From: JBNKHG01 sp050290225
GTDB lineage: Bacteria > Pseudomonadota > Gammaproteobacteria > Pseudomonadales > Cellvibrionaceae
DNA: 64,000 nucleotides
Assembly (NCBI GenBank): GCA_050290225.1
Contig: JBNKHG010000052.1
Span: 1 to 64,000 of the forward strand
Direction: 5' to 3'
The translations under genes were made by a program, and so were the position numbers. The notes below the pieces were generated by a model. That model worked only from the letters and a program-made list of their open reading frames with translations, had not been told where the DNA came from and searched no databases. Of the stretch, positions 8,495 through 17,019 are shown piece after piece. Positions within the stretch are counted from its first letter, which is position 1. Each line of letters begins with the position of its first letter.

Positions 8495-10384
8495 TTACTG
8501 GTTGGTTTGCTTCGTGTATATAGCCATGGGTGAAGCGATAGTTTCACTTAACTCTACCAGAGTCACCAGTTCGCCTCTATAGCCGTGAGGGTCCTGGCCT
8601 TTGGCGTTGCGGGCCAACTCCGCGGCATCCGCATAGTGCCAATGGCCCGTGTACTGACCGCCTCGCAGTAACTGGGCGTAGCCGGCCACGGCGGCGGCGA
8701 AGCGAAAATCATCCGATGCCTGGGCGAGGGAAGAGAGTCGTTGACTGCGGAGGATTGACCGGGAGATCTCTCGGCTTCGGTTTTCACCCTTTGTTGGACC
8801 GGTGGGGGACTTGTAGCGGAGCTTGATATGGGCCAGTTCATCCGAATGGCGCCCGTTGTCCTGTTTCTCGGCGTTGGCGGCGGGTTTGGCATAACGCAGG
8901 GCGGGTATGCGTTCGCCGCCGCTGCCCTTCAAGGCAATTTCGTAGAGGGCGGTGACACTGTGCCCGGCACCAATATCGCCGGCATCAATGTTGTCGTTGC
9001 GAAAATCCTCCCGCTTGAGCAGGCGGTTTTCATAGCCGATCAGGCGGTATTCGGCCACGGTTCCGGGATTAAATTCAATCTGGATTTTGACATCCCTGGC
9101 GATGGTTTGCAGGGTACTGTTGACCTCCTTGACCAATACCTTGTGGGCTTCCTTGAGGGAGTCGATATAGGCGGCACTGCCATTGCCCACGTCCGCCAGT
9201 TGCTCCATCAGTGCATAGTTGTAATTGCCGCTGCCAAAGCCCAGGGTTGTGAGCGCCACGCCCTGTTCCCGCTGGCGTTTCACCAGTCCTTTCAGCGCTT
9301 CCCTGTCGGTGATACCCACATTCATATCGCCATCGCTGGCGATCAGTACCCGATTGATACCCTCCGGAATAAAGTGTTGCCGGGCCACCTGATAGGCAAG
9401 CTGGATACCGGCGCCGCCATTGGTGGAGCCGCCGGCCTCCAGCGCGTCGATGGCGGCGAGAATACGCGCCTTGTCATTGCCTGTGGTGGACTCCAGCGCC
9501 AGGCCTGCGGCACCGGCGTAGACAACCAGGGCGATGCGGTCCTATGTCCGCATCTGCTTGACCAGCATGCGCAGGGATTGTTTGACCAGCTCTAGCTTGA
9601 AGGGTGAGCGCATACTGCCGGAAACGTCAATCAGAAACACCAGGTTGGAGGCCGGGCGCTGCTCGGCACTGACTTGATAACCCTGCAGGCCGATTTTGAG
9701 CAATTGAGTATTGGCATTCCAGGGTGTGGGGGCCAGTTCCGTGTGAATGGAAAAGGGGATGCCGCTGTCGTCGGGAACGGGATAGTTGTAACGGAAGTAA
9801 TTGATAAACTCCTCGGCTTTAACCGCGGCAGCCGGAGGCAGGCGACCTTCGCGCGTCAACATGCGCCGCGCATTGCTGTAGGCGGCGGTATCCACATCAA
9901 TGCTGAACGTGGATACCGGTTGCTCGTCCACCCGTTGAACGGGATTGGGTTTTTCGCTCACGTAGTTTTCGCGGTCCACGTGTTCGGTGGGATAGTAAAT
10001 TGTGGCCACGCCTTCCTGCATCACCATGCCCGATACCTCAGACGCATCGGCAACCGCAGCGCGTTTTGCGGCGGGTGATGAGCTGATGGCCGGGGTCTTG
10101 GCGGCGTCGTACGCCCTCGGTTTGATGGTGCGATTCTGTTTATGGGTGGCCGGGCCTGAGTTATTCGTGGCTCGGTCGTGTGGCTTTGTGGTGCTTTCAT
10201 TTGCGCTAACCACAACTTCTTCCAGATTATCCTGGGGTTGAACAATGGTTTCGGGTTTAGGCGGGGGTTGTTTGGTTTGTTGCGCAACCTTGTCGTTGCT
10301 GCAGCCGGTGATCAGGGTGACGAGCGCCAGCGTCAGCGCCAGTCGGTGTTGTGGTAAAGGTATCAGTGTGGAGGGCTGTATCAT
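8495..10384 (-). pseudogene. vWA-domain lipoprotein (YfbK-like), interrupted by in-frame TAG
   Basis: Reads as one 629-codon gene except for a TAG at 9542-9544 (codon 281). The N-terminal part has a lipoprotein signal with lipobox LITGC, a vWF_A N-terminal-type region (STFSIDVDTAAYSN) and the MIDAS motif DVSGSM at 253-258. Immediately after TAG the same frame continues DRIALVVYAGAAGLALEST and runs through STNGGAGIQLAYQVAR, a GDMNVG loop and a DUF3520-like C-terminus to 8495. Family members carry an uninterrupted sequence at this junction; a CAG (Gln) to TAG change would explain it. If the stop is real the product loses most of the vWA fold. Alternatives are sequencing error or read-through. 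Ahead of the sigma factor gene in the cluster. Confidence 0.85.
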
Positions 10385-10674
10385 CGTAAAACCTCGTTTG
10401 CGTGTTTGCCGGGATCGAAAGTCTGTAGGGGTAAACGCTTGGGCTGACGAAACGGGGTTAACGCATGTGCAAAAAGTTTATTGAAAATAACTATCAGCCT
10501 AAAAGCCGCCAGCCTAAAAGCCGCATGGGTTTTGGGGTTTTTGGTTCCTCGGTGTTAACACAGATAATCCTATGAACAGGCGGCTATTTCTGTGAAAATA
10601 GCGTTGTTTTTAACGGGCCCCCGGCCGCTGAGATTGATCCGCTCCCCATCCCGCTTTTTTACCGCGACTACCCT
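10385..10674. other. Divergent intergenic region
   Basis: This 290-bp region holds the promoters for the vWA lipoprotein gene (minus) and ygiQ (plus). The only structure seen is a perfect 15-bp tandem duplication at 10495-10524 in an AT-rich setting. No gene is supported. Confidence 0.5.
10495..10524. repeat. Two perfect 15-bp tandem repeats
   Basis: The unit CAGCCTAAAAGCCGC occurs twice in tandem without a mismatch. It shares its 15-bp period, but not its sequence, with the arrays at 2591-2665 and 49927-49986. Confidence 0.9.
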
Positions 10675-12837
10675 ATGACACAGACTGCTCCCAACCTCTT
10701 TTCCTATCCCAAATATTGGGCCGAATGCTATGGCGCCGCGCCTTACCTGCCCATGTCGCGGGCGGAAATGGACCAGTTGGGATGGGACAGCTGCGACATT
10801 ATCATCGTTACCGGTGACGCCTATGTGGATCACCCCAGCTTTGGCATGTCGGTGATCGGGCGCTTTTTGGAATCCCAGGGATTCCGGGTGGGTATCATCG
10901 CCCAGCCGGACTGGCGCACTGTCGACGCTTTTACCGCCCTGGGCAAGCCCAACCTGTTCTTTGGCGTCACTGCCGGCAATATGGACTCCCTGATCAACCG
11001 TTATACCGCTGACCTGCGCCTGCGCAGTGACGATGCCTATACCCCCCACGGCGAGGGTGGCAAGCGCCCGGACCGCTCGGTCATCGTCTACAGCCAGCGC
11101 TGCAAGGAGGCCTATACGGATGTGCCGGTGGTGTTAGGCGGTATCGAAGCCAGTCTGCGCCGTATTGCGCAATACGATTACTGGAGTGACGAGGTGCGAC
11201 GCTCGGTATTGGTGGACGCCACCGCCGATATCCTGCTTTACGGCAATGCTGAACGGGCGATGGCGGAAGTGGCACATCAGTTGTCCCAGGGCACGCCGAT
11301 CGAGTCCCTCACCGGTATTCGCGGTACCGCGGTGATCCGTGCGGCCACTCCCGCTGGCTGGACCGAAATCGACTCTTCCCGCATCGACTGGCCCGGGCAT
11401 ATAGACCAATTGCAAAACCCCTACGACTATACGGGTAAAACCGACTGTGAGAGCGGGGCGGCTGAACCTGTCGAGGAGCAGCCGGTGCGCATTATTCCGC
11501 TGCCCCTGGCGCGCAAGACCCAGCGTAAGGATCAGGTCGATACCGAGAAAACGGTTATCCGCCTGCCGTCTTTCGAAAAGGTGCGCAACGACGCTGTGCT
11601 TTATGCCCACGCTTCACGGGTTTTGCACCAGGAGTCCAATCCCCACAATGCACGCGCGCTGGTGCAGCGCCACGGCAAGCGGGAGGTCTGGATCAATCCG
11701 CCGCCCATTCCCCTGGAAACCGGGGAGATGGATGCGATTTTTGATCTGCCGTTCCAGCGACGGCCACACCCCAGCTACGGCGAGGCTAAAATTCCCGCGT
11801 ACGACATGATCAAGACTTCGGTCAATATTATGCGTGGTTGCTTTGGCGGTTGTACTTTCTGTTCCATTACCGAACACGAAGGGCGGATAATCCAGAGCCG
11901 CTCCAAAGCGTCGGTGTTGCGGGAAATCGAGGCCATTCGCGAACAGGTGCCGGGCTTTACCGGGGCCATATCCGACCTGGGCGGTCCCACCGCCAATATG
12001 TACCACCTCAACTGCAAGGATCCGGAGGCGCTGAGCAGTTGTCGACGCCTGTCCTGTGTCTTTCCCACCATCTGCAAGAACCTGAACACCGACCACTCGC
12101 AAACGACCCAGCTTTACCGGGAAGCGCGGGCGTTGCCGGGTATCAAGAAAATTTCTATCGCCTCGGGTCTGCGTTATGACCTGGCTGTGCGCGACCCCGA
12201 GTATGTGAAAGAGCTGGTGACCCACCATGTTGGCGGTTACCTGAAAATTGCCCCTGAACATACGGAGGAGGGCCCGCTCAACAAGATGATGAAACCGGGC
12301 ATGGGCACTTATGACGCTTTTAAAAAGATGTTTGATAAATACTCGAAGGAAGCGGGTAAGAAACAGTACTTGATCCCTTACTTTATTGCCGCCCACCCCG
12401 GCAGCGAAGACAAGGATATGCTCAATCTGTCGCTGTGGTTGAAGCGCAACAAATTCCGGGTGGACCAGGTGCAGACCTTTTATCCGTCTCCCATGGCGCT
12501 GGCCACGGCCATGTACTACTCCGAGCGGGATCCGCTGAAGAAACTCAGTTACAAGGGCAAGAAACTTTATATCCCTAAAAAAATAGAGCAGCGCAAACTG
12601 CAAAAAGCCTTTTTGCGCTACCACGATCCCGATAACTGGGCCTATCTGCGAGAGTCGTTGATCAAAATGAAACGCGGGGATTTGATTGGTTCCGGGCCCG
12701 AATGCCTGGTGCCTGCGGAGGAGGCCCGCCGCGGCGGGCGCAGTGCACGGAATGGGCAACCGCCGATGGCTACCGCAAACCGGGGGCACCGGAGCAGGTC
12801 GAATCGCGGCGTCGGGGGGCGGGCGCGCCGCCGTTAG
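10675..12837 (+). CDS. ygiQ: YgiQ-family radical SAM protein
   Basis: A 720-residue protein of the YgiQ (UPF0313) family. The radical SAM cluster motif CFGGCTFC places Cys389, Cys393 and Cys396 for a [4Fe-4S] cluster; a cobalamin-binding-like N-terminal domain precedes it with DIIIVTGDAYVDHPSFG, and the family segment MKPGMGTYDAFKKMF follows. The reaction catalysed by YgiQ is not known to me. Length matches the family (about 700-750). The C-terminal ~35 residues are Arg/Gly-rich and low-complexity, as in many homologues. The start follows a short leader without a strong ribosome site but matches the conserved N-terminus. It is monocistronic, convergent with the CBS gene. Confidence 0.93.
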   Translation: MTQTAPNLFSYPKYWAECYGAAPYLPMSRAEMDQLGWDSCDIIIVTGDAYVDHPSFGMSVIGRFLESQGFRVGIIAQPDWRTVDAFTALGKPNLFFGVTAGNMDSLINRYTADLRLRSDDAYTPHGEGGKRPDRSVIVYSQRCKEAYTDVPVVLGGIEASLRRIAQYDYWSDEVRRSVLVDATADILLYGNAERAMAEVAHQLSQGTPIESLTGIRGTAVIRAATPAGWTEIDSSRIDWPGHIDQLQNPYDYTGKTDCESGAAEPVEEQPVRIIPLPLARKTQRKDQVDTEKTVIRLPSFEKVRNDAVLYAHASRVLHQESNPHNARALVQRHGKREVWINPPPIPLETGEMDAIFDLPFQRRPHPSYGEAKIPAYDMIKTSVNIMRGCFGGCTFCSITEHEGRIIQSRSKASVLREIEAIREQVPGFTGAISDLGGPTANMYHLNCKDPEALSSCRRLSCVFPTICKNLNTDHSQTTQLYREARALPGIKKISIASGLRYDLAVRDPEYVKELVTHHVGGYLKIAPEHTEEGPLNKMMKPGMGTYDAFKKMFDKYSKEAGKKQYLIPYFIAAHPGSEDKDMLNLSLWLKRNKFRVDQVQTFYPSPMALATAMYYSERDPLKKLSYKGKKLYIPKKIEQRKLQKAFLRYHDPDNWAYLRESLIKMKRGDLIGSGPECLVPAEEARRGGRSARNGQPPMATANRGHRSRSNRGVGGRARRR

Positions 12838-12870
12838 GGCCAAATTGGCGCCGCTGGTTCCAGGGCGCCG

Positions 12871-13512
12871 CTAGCTCCAAAGAGTAAACCCCACCCGCGT
12901 TATCAGCATTTCCAGAATATCGCTGCGGGTGACTATCCCTTTCAGCTTGTTATATTCATCAACAATGGGCATCGCCCCGATATGATGATCCTTGAAGACA
13001 CTGGCGATCAAACGGATCTCCGTATCCGGGCGGCCCGCCAGCACTTGGGAGGACATCACCGTGTGCACGGGATCACCGAGGTGTGCTGGTTGTTTGTTGG
13101 GGACGATGGTCGAGGTACGCGAAAGAATGTCCCGTTCGGACACGATGCCCACCAGTCTGCCGTTGTTGAGCACCGGGATATGGCGAAAATCCCGGGCCTG
13201 GAATATCTGCCAGGCGGCATTGATGCTTGAATCCTTGTCCAGGGTGGTCACCCGGGTGGTCATGATATCCTGTGCGAGTTCCACAGCCGGGTGGGGAGTG
13301 GCGGGTTTGCCGATCTTTTCATAAACGGCGGTTTTATTGCGGTTGTCATGGCGTTGGGCTCCGTCGCGGTCGCTATCCGCCGGTCGCTCCTCGTGTGTTT
13401 CCACCCGCTGGGTGGCTTTAATTTGAGCCAGGCGCTCCACATCTTTCGGCGGAAAAATATCGTACCAGGGGGTGGAAGTGCGAAGACCCGTATCGAAAAC
13501 AATCAGCGTCAT
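12871..13512 (-). CDS. Tandem CBS-domain protein
   Basis: About 213 residues, with two CBS domains in the C-terminal two thirds: first around DIMTTRVTTLDKDSSINAAW and HIPVLNNGRLVGIVSERDIL, second around VMSSQVLAGRPDT and GAMPIVDEYNKLKGIVTRSDIL. CBS pairs bind adenosine nucleotides and regulate partner proteins; no catalytic domain is attached. The N-terminal ~90 residues are charged and unrecognised. The frame can open at a GTG at 13557, but the ATG at 13512 begins a sequence typical of standalone homologues (MTLIVFDTG); neither has a strong ribosome site. It converges with ygiQ. The partner is unknown. Confidence 0.8.
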   Translation of the reverse strand: MTLIVFDTGLRTSTPWYDIFPPKDVERLAQIKATQRVETHEERPADSDRDGAQRHDNRNKTAVYEKIGKPATPHPAVELAQDIMTTRVTTLDKDSSINAAWQIFQARDFRHIPVLNNGRLVGIVSERDILSRTSTIVPNKQPAHLGDPVHTVMSSQVLAGRPDTEIRLIASVFKDHHIGAMPIVDEYNKLKGIVTRSDILEMLITRVGFTLWS

Positions 13513-13675
13513 AGCGGCGAGGTACCGGTTGTGAATAGGTTTGCCAGGGGGTTTCACGTACTATAGCGCTAAAAGGTGCATCCCCCGTGATTGATATAAG
13601 CATAGATCATAGGTCAGACTGGATGTGTCGACATAAATTCTTTCCTATCAATAAAGAAACGGATACCCCGACACC

Positions 13676-14221
13676 ATGGCGTTAAAGCCCACCATCTTCA
13701 AAGCAGATGTGTCCCTGTCCGACATGGATCGCGACCACTACGACCAACTGGCGCTGACGCTCGCTCAACACCCCTCGGAAACACTGGAGCGGATGATGGT
13801 CCGGTTGTTGGTGTTTTGCCTCAACGCCAGCCCGGCGCTGAGTTTTACCCGGGGATTGTCCACTACCGAAGAGCCGGACCTGTGGCAGCGCGGCCTGGAT
13901 GGCCAGATCCAACACTGGATTGAAGTGGGGCAGCCGGACCCCGAGCGAATCAAGAAAGCCACCAATCAGGCGCAGCGGGTGAGCGTCTATGCTTTTGGTA
14001 AAAGTGCCGATACCTGGTGGCAGCAAAATGCCGAAGCCATCTCTCGCCTGCCGCGTACACGGGTTTACCGGTTTGCCTGGGGTGATATCCAACAGTTGGC
14101 CGCGGGCGTTGCGCGTACCATGGCGTTATCGGTGAGCATTACGGAGCAGCAACTTTATATCGCCCAGGGGGATGTTACGCTGGAAATTCCACTGACTACT
14201 CTGATGATGGATAACGGATAA
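13676..14221 (+). CDS. yaeQ: YaeQ family protein
   Basis: A 181-residue homologue of E. coli YaeQ, a small protein with a PD-(D/E)XK nuclease-like fold of unknown physiological role. Recognised from the N-terminus MALKPTIFKADVSLSDMDR, the segment ETLERMMVRLLVFCLNA and the core EEPDLWQRGLDGQIQHWIEVGQP, which holds the acidic and Gln residues conserved in the family. Length is typical. It is followed after 10 bp by arfB, the same order as yaeQ-yaeJ in E. coli, which supports both calls and suggests co-transcription. Confidence 0.92.
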   Translation: MALKPTIFKADVSLSDMDRDHYDQLALTLAQHPSETLERMMVRLLVFCLNASPALSFTRGLSTTEEPDLWQRGLDGQIQHWIEVGQPDPERIKKATNQAQRVSVYAFGKSADTWWQQNAEAISRLPRTRVYRFAWGDIQQLAAGVARTMALSVSITEQQLYIAQGDVTLEIPLTTLMMDNG

Positions 14222-14231
14222 ACCTGTTTCT

Positions 14232-14642
14232 ATGCTGGTCATTACCCATACTGTCTCTGTTCCCGACACTGACATTGAATGGACGGCCATTCGCGCGCAG
14301 GGCGCCGGTGGGCAAAACGTCAACAAGGTGTCGTCCGCCGTGCACCTGCGGTTCGATATCCGCAACTCCGCGTTGCCGGAAGATTACAAGCAGCGATTGT
14401 TGGCGCTCAGGGATCAGCGTATTACCAAAGACGGCGTTATCGTGATCAAGGCACAACAGTTTCGAACCCGTGAGAAAAATCGCGCAGATGCGCTGGCCCG
14501 CCTGCAGGCGCTGCTGCGCTCCATGGCGACCACACCCAAGCACCGAAAACCCACCAAACCGTCCAGGTCCTCGCAGAAAAAAAGGGTGGATTCAAAAGTC
14601 AAACGGGGCCAGACCAAGGCCTTGAGGGGGAAAGTGATTTAG
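14232..14642 (+). CDS. arfB: Ribosome-rescue peptidyl-tRNA hydrolase ArfB
   Basis: Releases nascent peptides from ribosomes stalled at mRNA ends. The 136-residue protein has the GGQ release-factor motif in GAGGQNVNKVSSAVHLRF (residues ~22-39) and a basic C-terminal tail (KPTKPSRSSQKKRVDSKVK) of the kind that inserts into the empty mRNA channel. Length matches the family (about 140). Ten bp downstream of yaeQ, so probably co-transcribed; the ribosome site is weak, consistent with coupling. Confidence 0.95.
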   Translation: MLVITHTVSVPDTDIEWTAIRAQGAGGQNVNKVSSAVHLRFDIRNSALPEDYKQRLLALRDQRITKDGVIVIKAQQFRTREKNRADALARLQALLRSMATTPKHRKPTKPSRSSQKKRVDSKVKRGQTKALRGKVI

Positions 14643-14735
14643 CCGGTATGTTCGACGGTCACCAAGACCCCCCCGTTTACACACATTCGAAAAATGTACA
14701 GTGAAAGCGGCAAACAACATCAAAGGAGATGAATT

Positions 14736-15629
14736 ATGCGAATTTTTCACAGTATTATCGCCCTGACAGCAGGGTGGCTTATGGCGTTGTCCGCCGTAGC
14801 CCAGCAGGACTTTTCCAAGGTCGAGATACAGACTCAAAAAGTGGCCGAAGGCATCTATATGCTGCAGGGTGCCGGAGGCAATATCGGTGTGTCCGTGGGA
14901 AGCGACGGGGTGTTTGTGATCGACGATCAATATGCGCCCCTGGCAAAGAAAGTCCGCACAGCCATAGCCGCTCTCAGCGATAAGCCGGTGCGCTTCGTTA
15001 TCAACACCCACTGGCATGGTGACCACACCGGGGGCAACGAGGCCTTGGGTAAGGGGGGTGCCATTATTGTGGCCCACGCCAATGTGCGCAAGCGCTTGCA
15101 GTCGACGCAGTTTATCAAGGCCTTTAATATGCAATCCCCGCCGGCGCCGGCAGCGGCATTACCGGTGGTGACCTTTGAAGAGGGCGTGACCTTTTATTGG
15201 AATGGCCAGACCCTGGAAGTAAAACACCCGGCTGCGGCCCACACCGATAGCGATGCCGTTATCCATTTTAAAGAGGCCAACGTGATCCACGCCGGCGATA
15301 TCTACTTCAATGGCTTCTTCCCCTTTATCGATGCCTCCAGTGGCGGCTCTATCGAGGGAATGATCGCCGGCGCCGATGCACTTCTGGCCGCCAGCGATGA
15401 ACAGACCAAAATTATTCCCGGCCATGGTCAGCTCAGTAATCGTGCCGAACTCCAGGCATACCGCAATATGCTGGCCACCGCCTACGCCCGGCTGAAGGCG
15501 CTGAAAGGCGAGGGCAAGAGTGCCGACGAAATAGTGGCGGCCAAACCCCTTGCCGACCTGGAGGCCGAGTGGGGCGACGGCTTTCTACCCACGGATAAAT
15601 GGGTGCGAATCGTACTGGAAGCCATTTAA
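14736..15629 (+). CDS. Exported metallo-beta-lactamase-fold hydrolase
   Basis: A 297-residue protein with a signal peptide ending near SAVAQQ (residues ~18-23), so it likely acts in the periplasm. The zinc site is visible as HWHGDHTGG (around residue 91), a downstream His in AAAHTDSDAVIHF, the Asp in HAGDIYFN and the His in IPGHGQLSN. This is the general MBL-fold hydrolase group, annotated variously as glyoxalase II-like or cyclase; it lacks clear features of antibiotic-hydrolysing enzymes, and the substrate is unknown. A strong ribosome site AAAGGAGATG precedes the ATG. A hairpin follows the stop and separates it from the TetR gene. Confidence 0.85.
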   Translation: MRIFHSIIALTAGWLMALSAVAQQDFSKVEIQTQKVAEGIYMLQGAGGNIGVSVGSDGVFVIDDQYAPLAKKVRTAIAALSDKPVRFVINTHWHGDHTGGNEALGKGGAIIVAHANVRKRLQSTQFIKAFNMQSPPAPAAALPVVTFEEGVTFYWNGQTLEVKHPAAAHTDSDAVIHFKEANVIHAGDIYFNGFFPFIDASSGGSIEGMIAGADALLAASDEQTKIIPGHGQLSNRAELQAYRNMLATAYARLKALKGEGKSADEIVAAKPLADLEAEWGDGFLPTDKWVRIVLEAI

Positions 15630-15650
15630 GCCTGATTTCACTATCAGGCT
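15629..15650 (+). terminator. Hairpin after MBL-fold gene
   Basis: AGCCTGAT (15629-15636) and ATCAGGCT (15643-15650) form a perfect 8-bp stem with a 6-nt loop, beginning at the stop codon. There is no T tract, so termination would be weak or rho-dependent. Confidence 0.5.
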
Positions 15651-15675
15651 GGGTTCCGGGAAAGGAAAAAAGTAT

Positions 15676-15724
15676 TGGACTGATCGTTCCAAAATAGGGT
15701 AGTGTTGGTGGAACGATCGGTCCA
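15676..15724. promoter_or_regulatory. Paired TetR operator
   Basis: Two 16-bp sites, TGGACTGATCGTTCCA at 15676-15691 and TGGAACGATCGGTCCA at 15709-15724, each a near-palindrome and together inverted copies with one difference. They lie 16-64 bp upstream of the TetR gene start, so autorepression and control of the downstream glutathione S-transferase genes is the simplest reading. The core GACCGATCGGTC style resembles operators of NemR-type TetR repressors. Confidence 0.85.
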
Positions 15725-15739
15725 AAACTGGAGCCCGCC

Positions 15740-16333
15740 ATGTCCCGTCCCCCACAATTTGATCGTCAGCAGGCATTGAATGCCGCCACCCGCTTATTTT
15801 GGCAGCAGGGTTACAGCACCACGTCAATGACCGATTTGCTAACGGCCATGGGGCTCAGCCGCAGTAGTTTCTATGGCACTTTTGGCGACAAGCGCCAGCT
15901 GTATACCGAGGTGCTGGATCATTTTACCGAGCGGGCTCTGCGCCTGTTTGATCCCATCAACGCACTCGATGAGCCCAAGGCTATCATCGAATGCTATCTT
16001 CACCTGTCCTTCAATCGTCCTGAACCCGAATTGCAGCGCGGCTGTATGCTGGCTAATACCGTGCTGGAACAGGCGGGACTGGATGACGAACTGGCGGCGC
16101 TGGCCGCTGCCAGAATCCGTTGCATGGAAGATTTGCTGGTCGCCGCTTTTGAGCGCGCCCGCGACGCAGGCCATCTGGCGAATCAACATTCTCCCTTGTC
16201 CCTGGCGCGGCTGCTGATAACCCTGAACCAGGGGCTACGAGTCTCGGCGCGGGTAATGGATAAAGCCTACCTGGATGATGTTATCCAGACCGCCATTGCC
16301 CAGATGGCGTCGTCACCCTCCAATAGCCTCTAA
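15740..16333 (+). CDS. TetR/AcrR family repressor
   Basis: A 197-residue regulator. The N-terminal helix-turn-helix includes ALNAATRLFWQQGYSTTSM, LLTAMGLSRSSFYGTFGDKRQLY (split here by the recognition helix), and the C-terminal ligand domain resembles the AcuR/NemR-like group (PEPELQRGCMLANTVLE). Such proteins often sense electrophiles through a Cys; Cys is present in the C-terminal domain at RGCMLAN. A GGAG ribosome site precedes the ATG. Two clear operator copies lie directly upstream. The next two genes, 41 bp after its stop onward, are glutathione S-transferases, suggesting an electrophile-detoxification operon; the inducer is inferred only. Confidence 0.88.
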   Translation: MSRPPQFDRQQALNAATRLFWQQGYSTTSMTDLLTAMGLSRSSFYGTFGDKRQLYTEVLDHFTERALRLFDPINALDEPKAIIECYLHLSFNRPEPELQRGCMLANTVLEQAGLDDELAALAAARIRCMEDLLVAAFERARDAGHLANQHSPLSLARLLITLNQGLRVSARVMDKAYLDDVIQTAIAQMASSPSNSL

Positions 16334-16380
16334 CGCCAAACTTATTTCCTGGAACAACACCCTGTTAAGGAGCGATGCCG

Positions 16381-16989
16381 ATGAAGATCTACGAAACCCG
16401 AACGGCCCCCAATGCTCGCCGCGTGCGTATGTTTCTGGCGGAAAAAGACATTGATATGGAGTACGTGCAGGTCGACATTGAAAAAGGGGAGAACCTGGGT
16501 GAAGACTACCGCCGTAAAAATCCGACGACCAAGGTTCCGGTGCTCGAGCTGGACGACGGCAGTTATATCGGTGAGTCTGCAGCGATTTGTCGCTACTTCG
16601 AAGCGTTGCACCCTGAGAATCCGTTGATGGGTTCAACGCCCAGGGAAAAGGCGGAAATCGAAATGTGGCACCGGCAAGTGGAGTTTTATTTTCTGCTGCC
16701 CGTGGCCATGTGCTTTCAGCATGTCACCGGTTATTTCAAGGATCGCATGACACCCGTGGCTGCTTATGGCGAAGAGTGCGGCAAACAGGCGGTGGCCTTT
16801 CTCGAGCGTTTGAACGAGAGATTGAGGGCGTCGACCTACCTTGCCGGAGAGGACTTCAGCATTGCCGATATCCTGGCGCTCTGCACCCTCGACTTTGCCC
16901 GGGTGGTGAAAATCAGGCCCGATGATTCCCACACACATATTGCGCGTTGGTATGAGCAGGTTAACAGCCGGCCCAGTGCCAGGGCGTAA
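16381..16989 (+). CDS. Glutathione S-transferase
   Basis: About 202 residues with a thioredoxin-like N-terminal domain (TRTAPNARRVRMFLAEK, NPTTKVPVLELDDG, GESAAICRYFE) and an all-helical C-terminal domain. Would conjugate glutathione to electrophiles; substrate unknown. An earlier ATG at 16375 lies only 2 bases after the AAGGAG ribosome site (16367-16372), while the ATG at 16381 has the usual 8-base spacing and begins the conserved MKIYETRTAPN, so I chose 16381. It follows the TetR gene and precedes a second GST by 30 bp, forming a likely three-gene operon. Confidence 0.9.
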   Translation: MKIYETRTAPNARRVRMFLAEKDIDMEYVQVDIEKGENLGEDYRRKNPTTKVPVLELDDGSYIGESAAICRYFEALHPENPLMGSTPREKAEIEMWHRQVEFYFLLPVAMCFQHVTGYFKDRMTPVAAYGEECGKQAVAFLERLNERLRASTYLAGEDFSIADILALCTLDFARVVKIRPDDSHTHIARWYEQVNSRPSARA

Positions 16990-17019
16990 ACCGCTAACAA
17001 CATGCCGAGGGCATTGCCA

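Noticed and set aside
9542..9544. TAG as pyrrolysine codon
   Set aside because: No pyl genes are visible and TAG is used as an ordinary terminal stop in several genes here.
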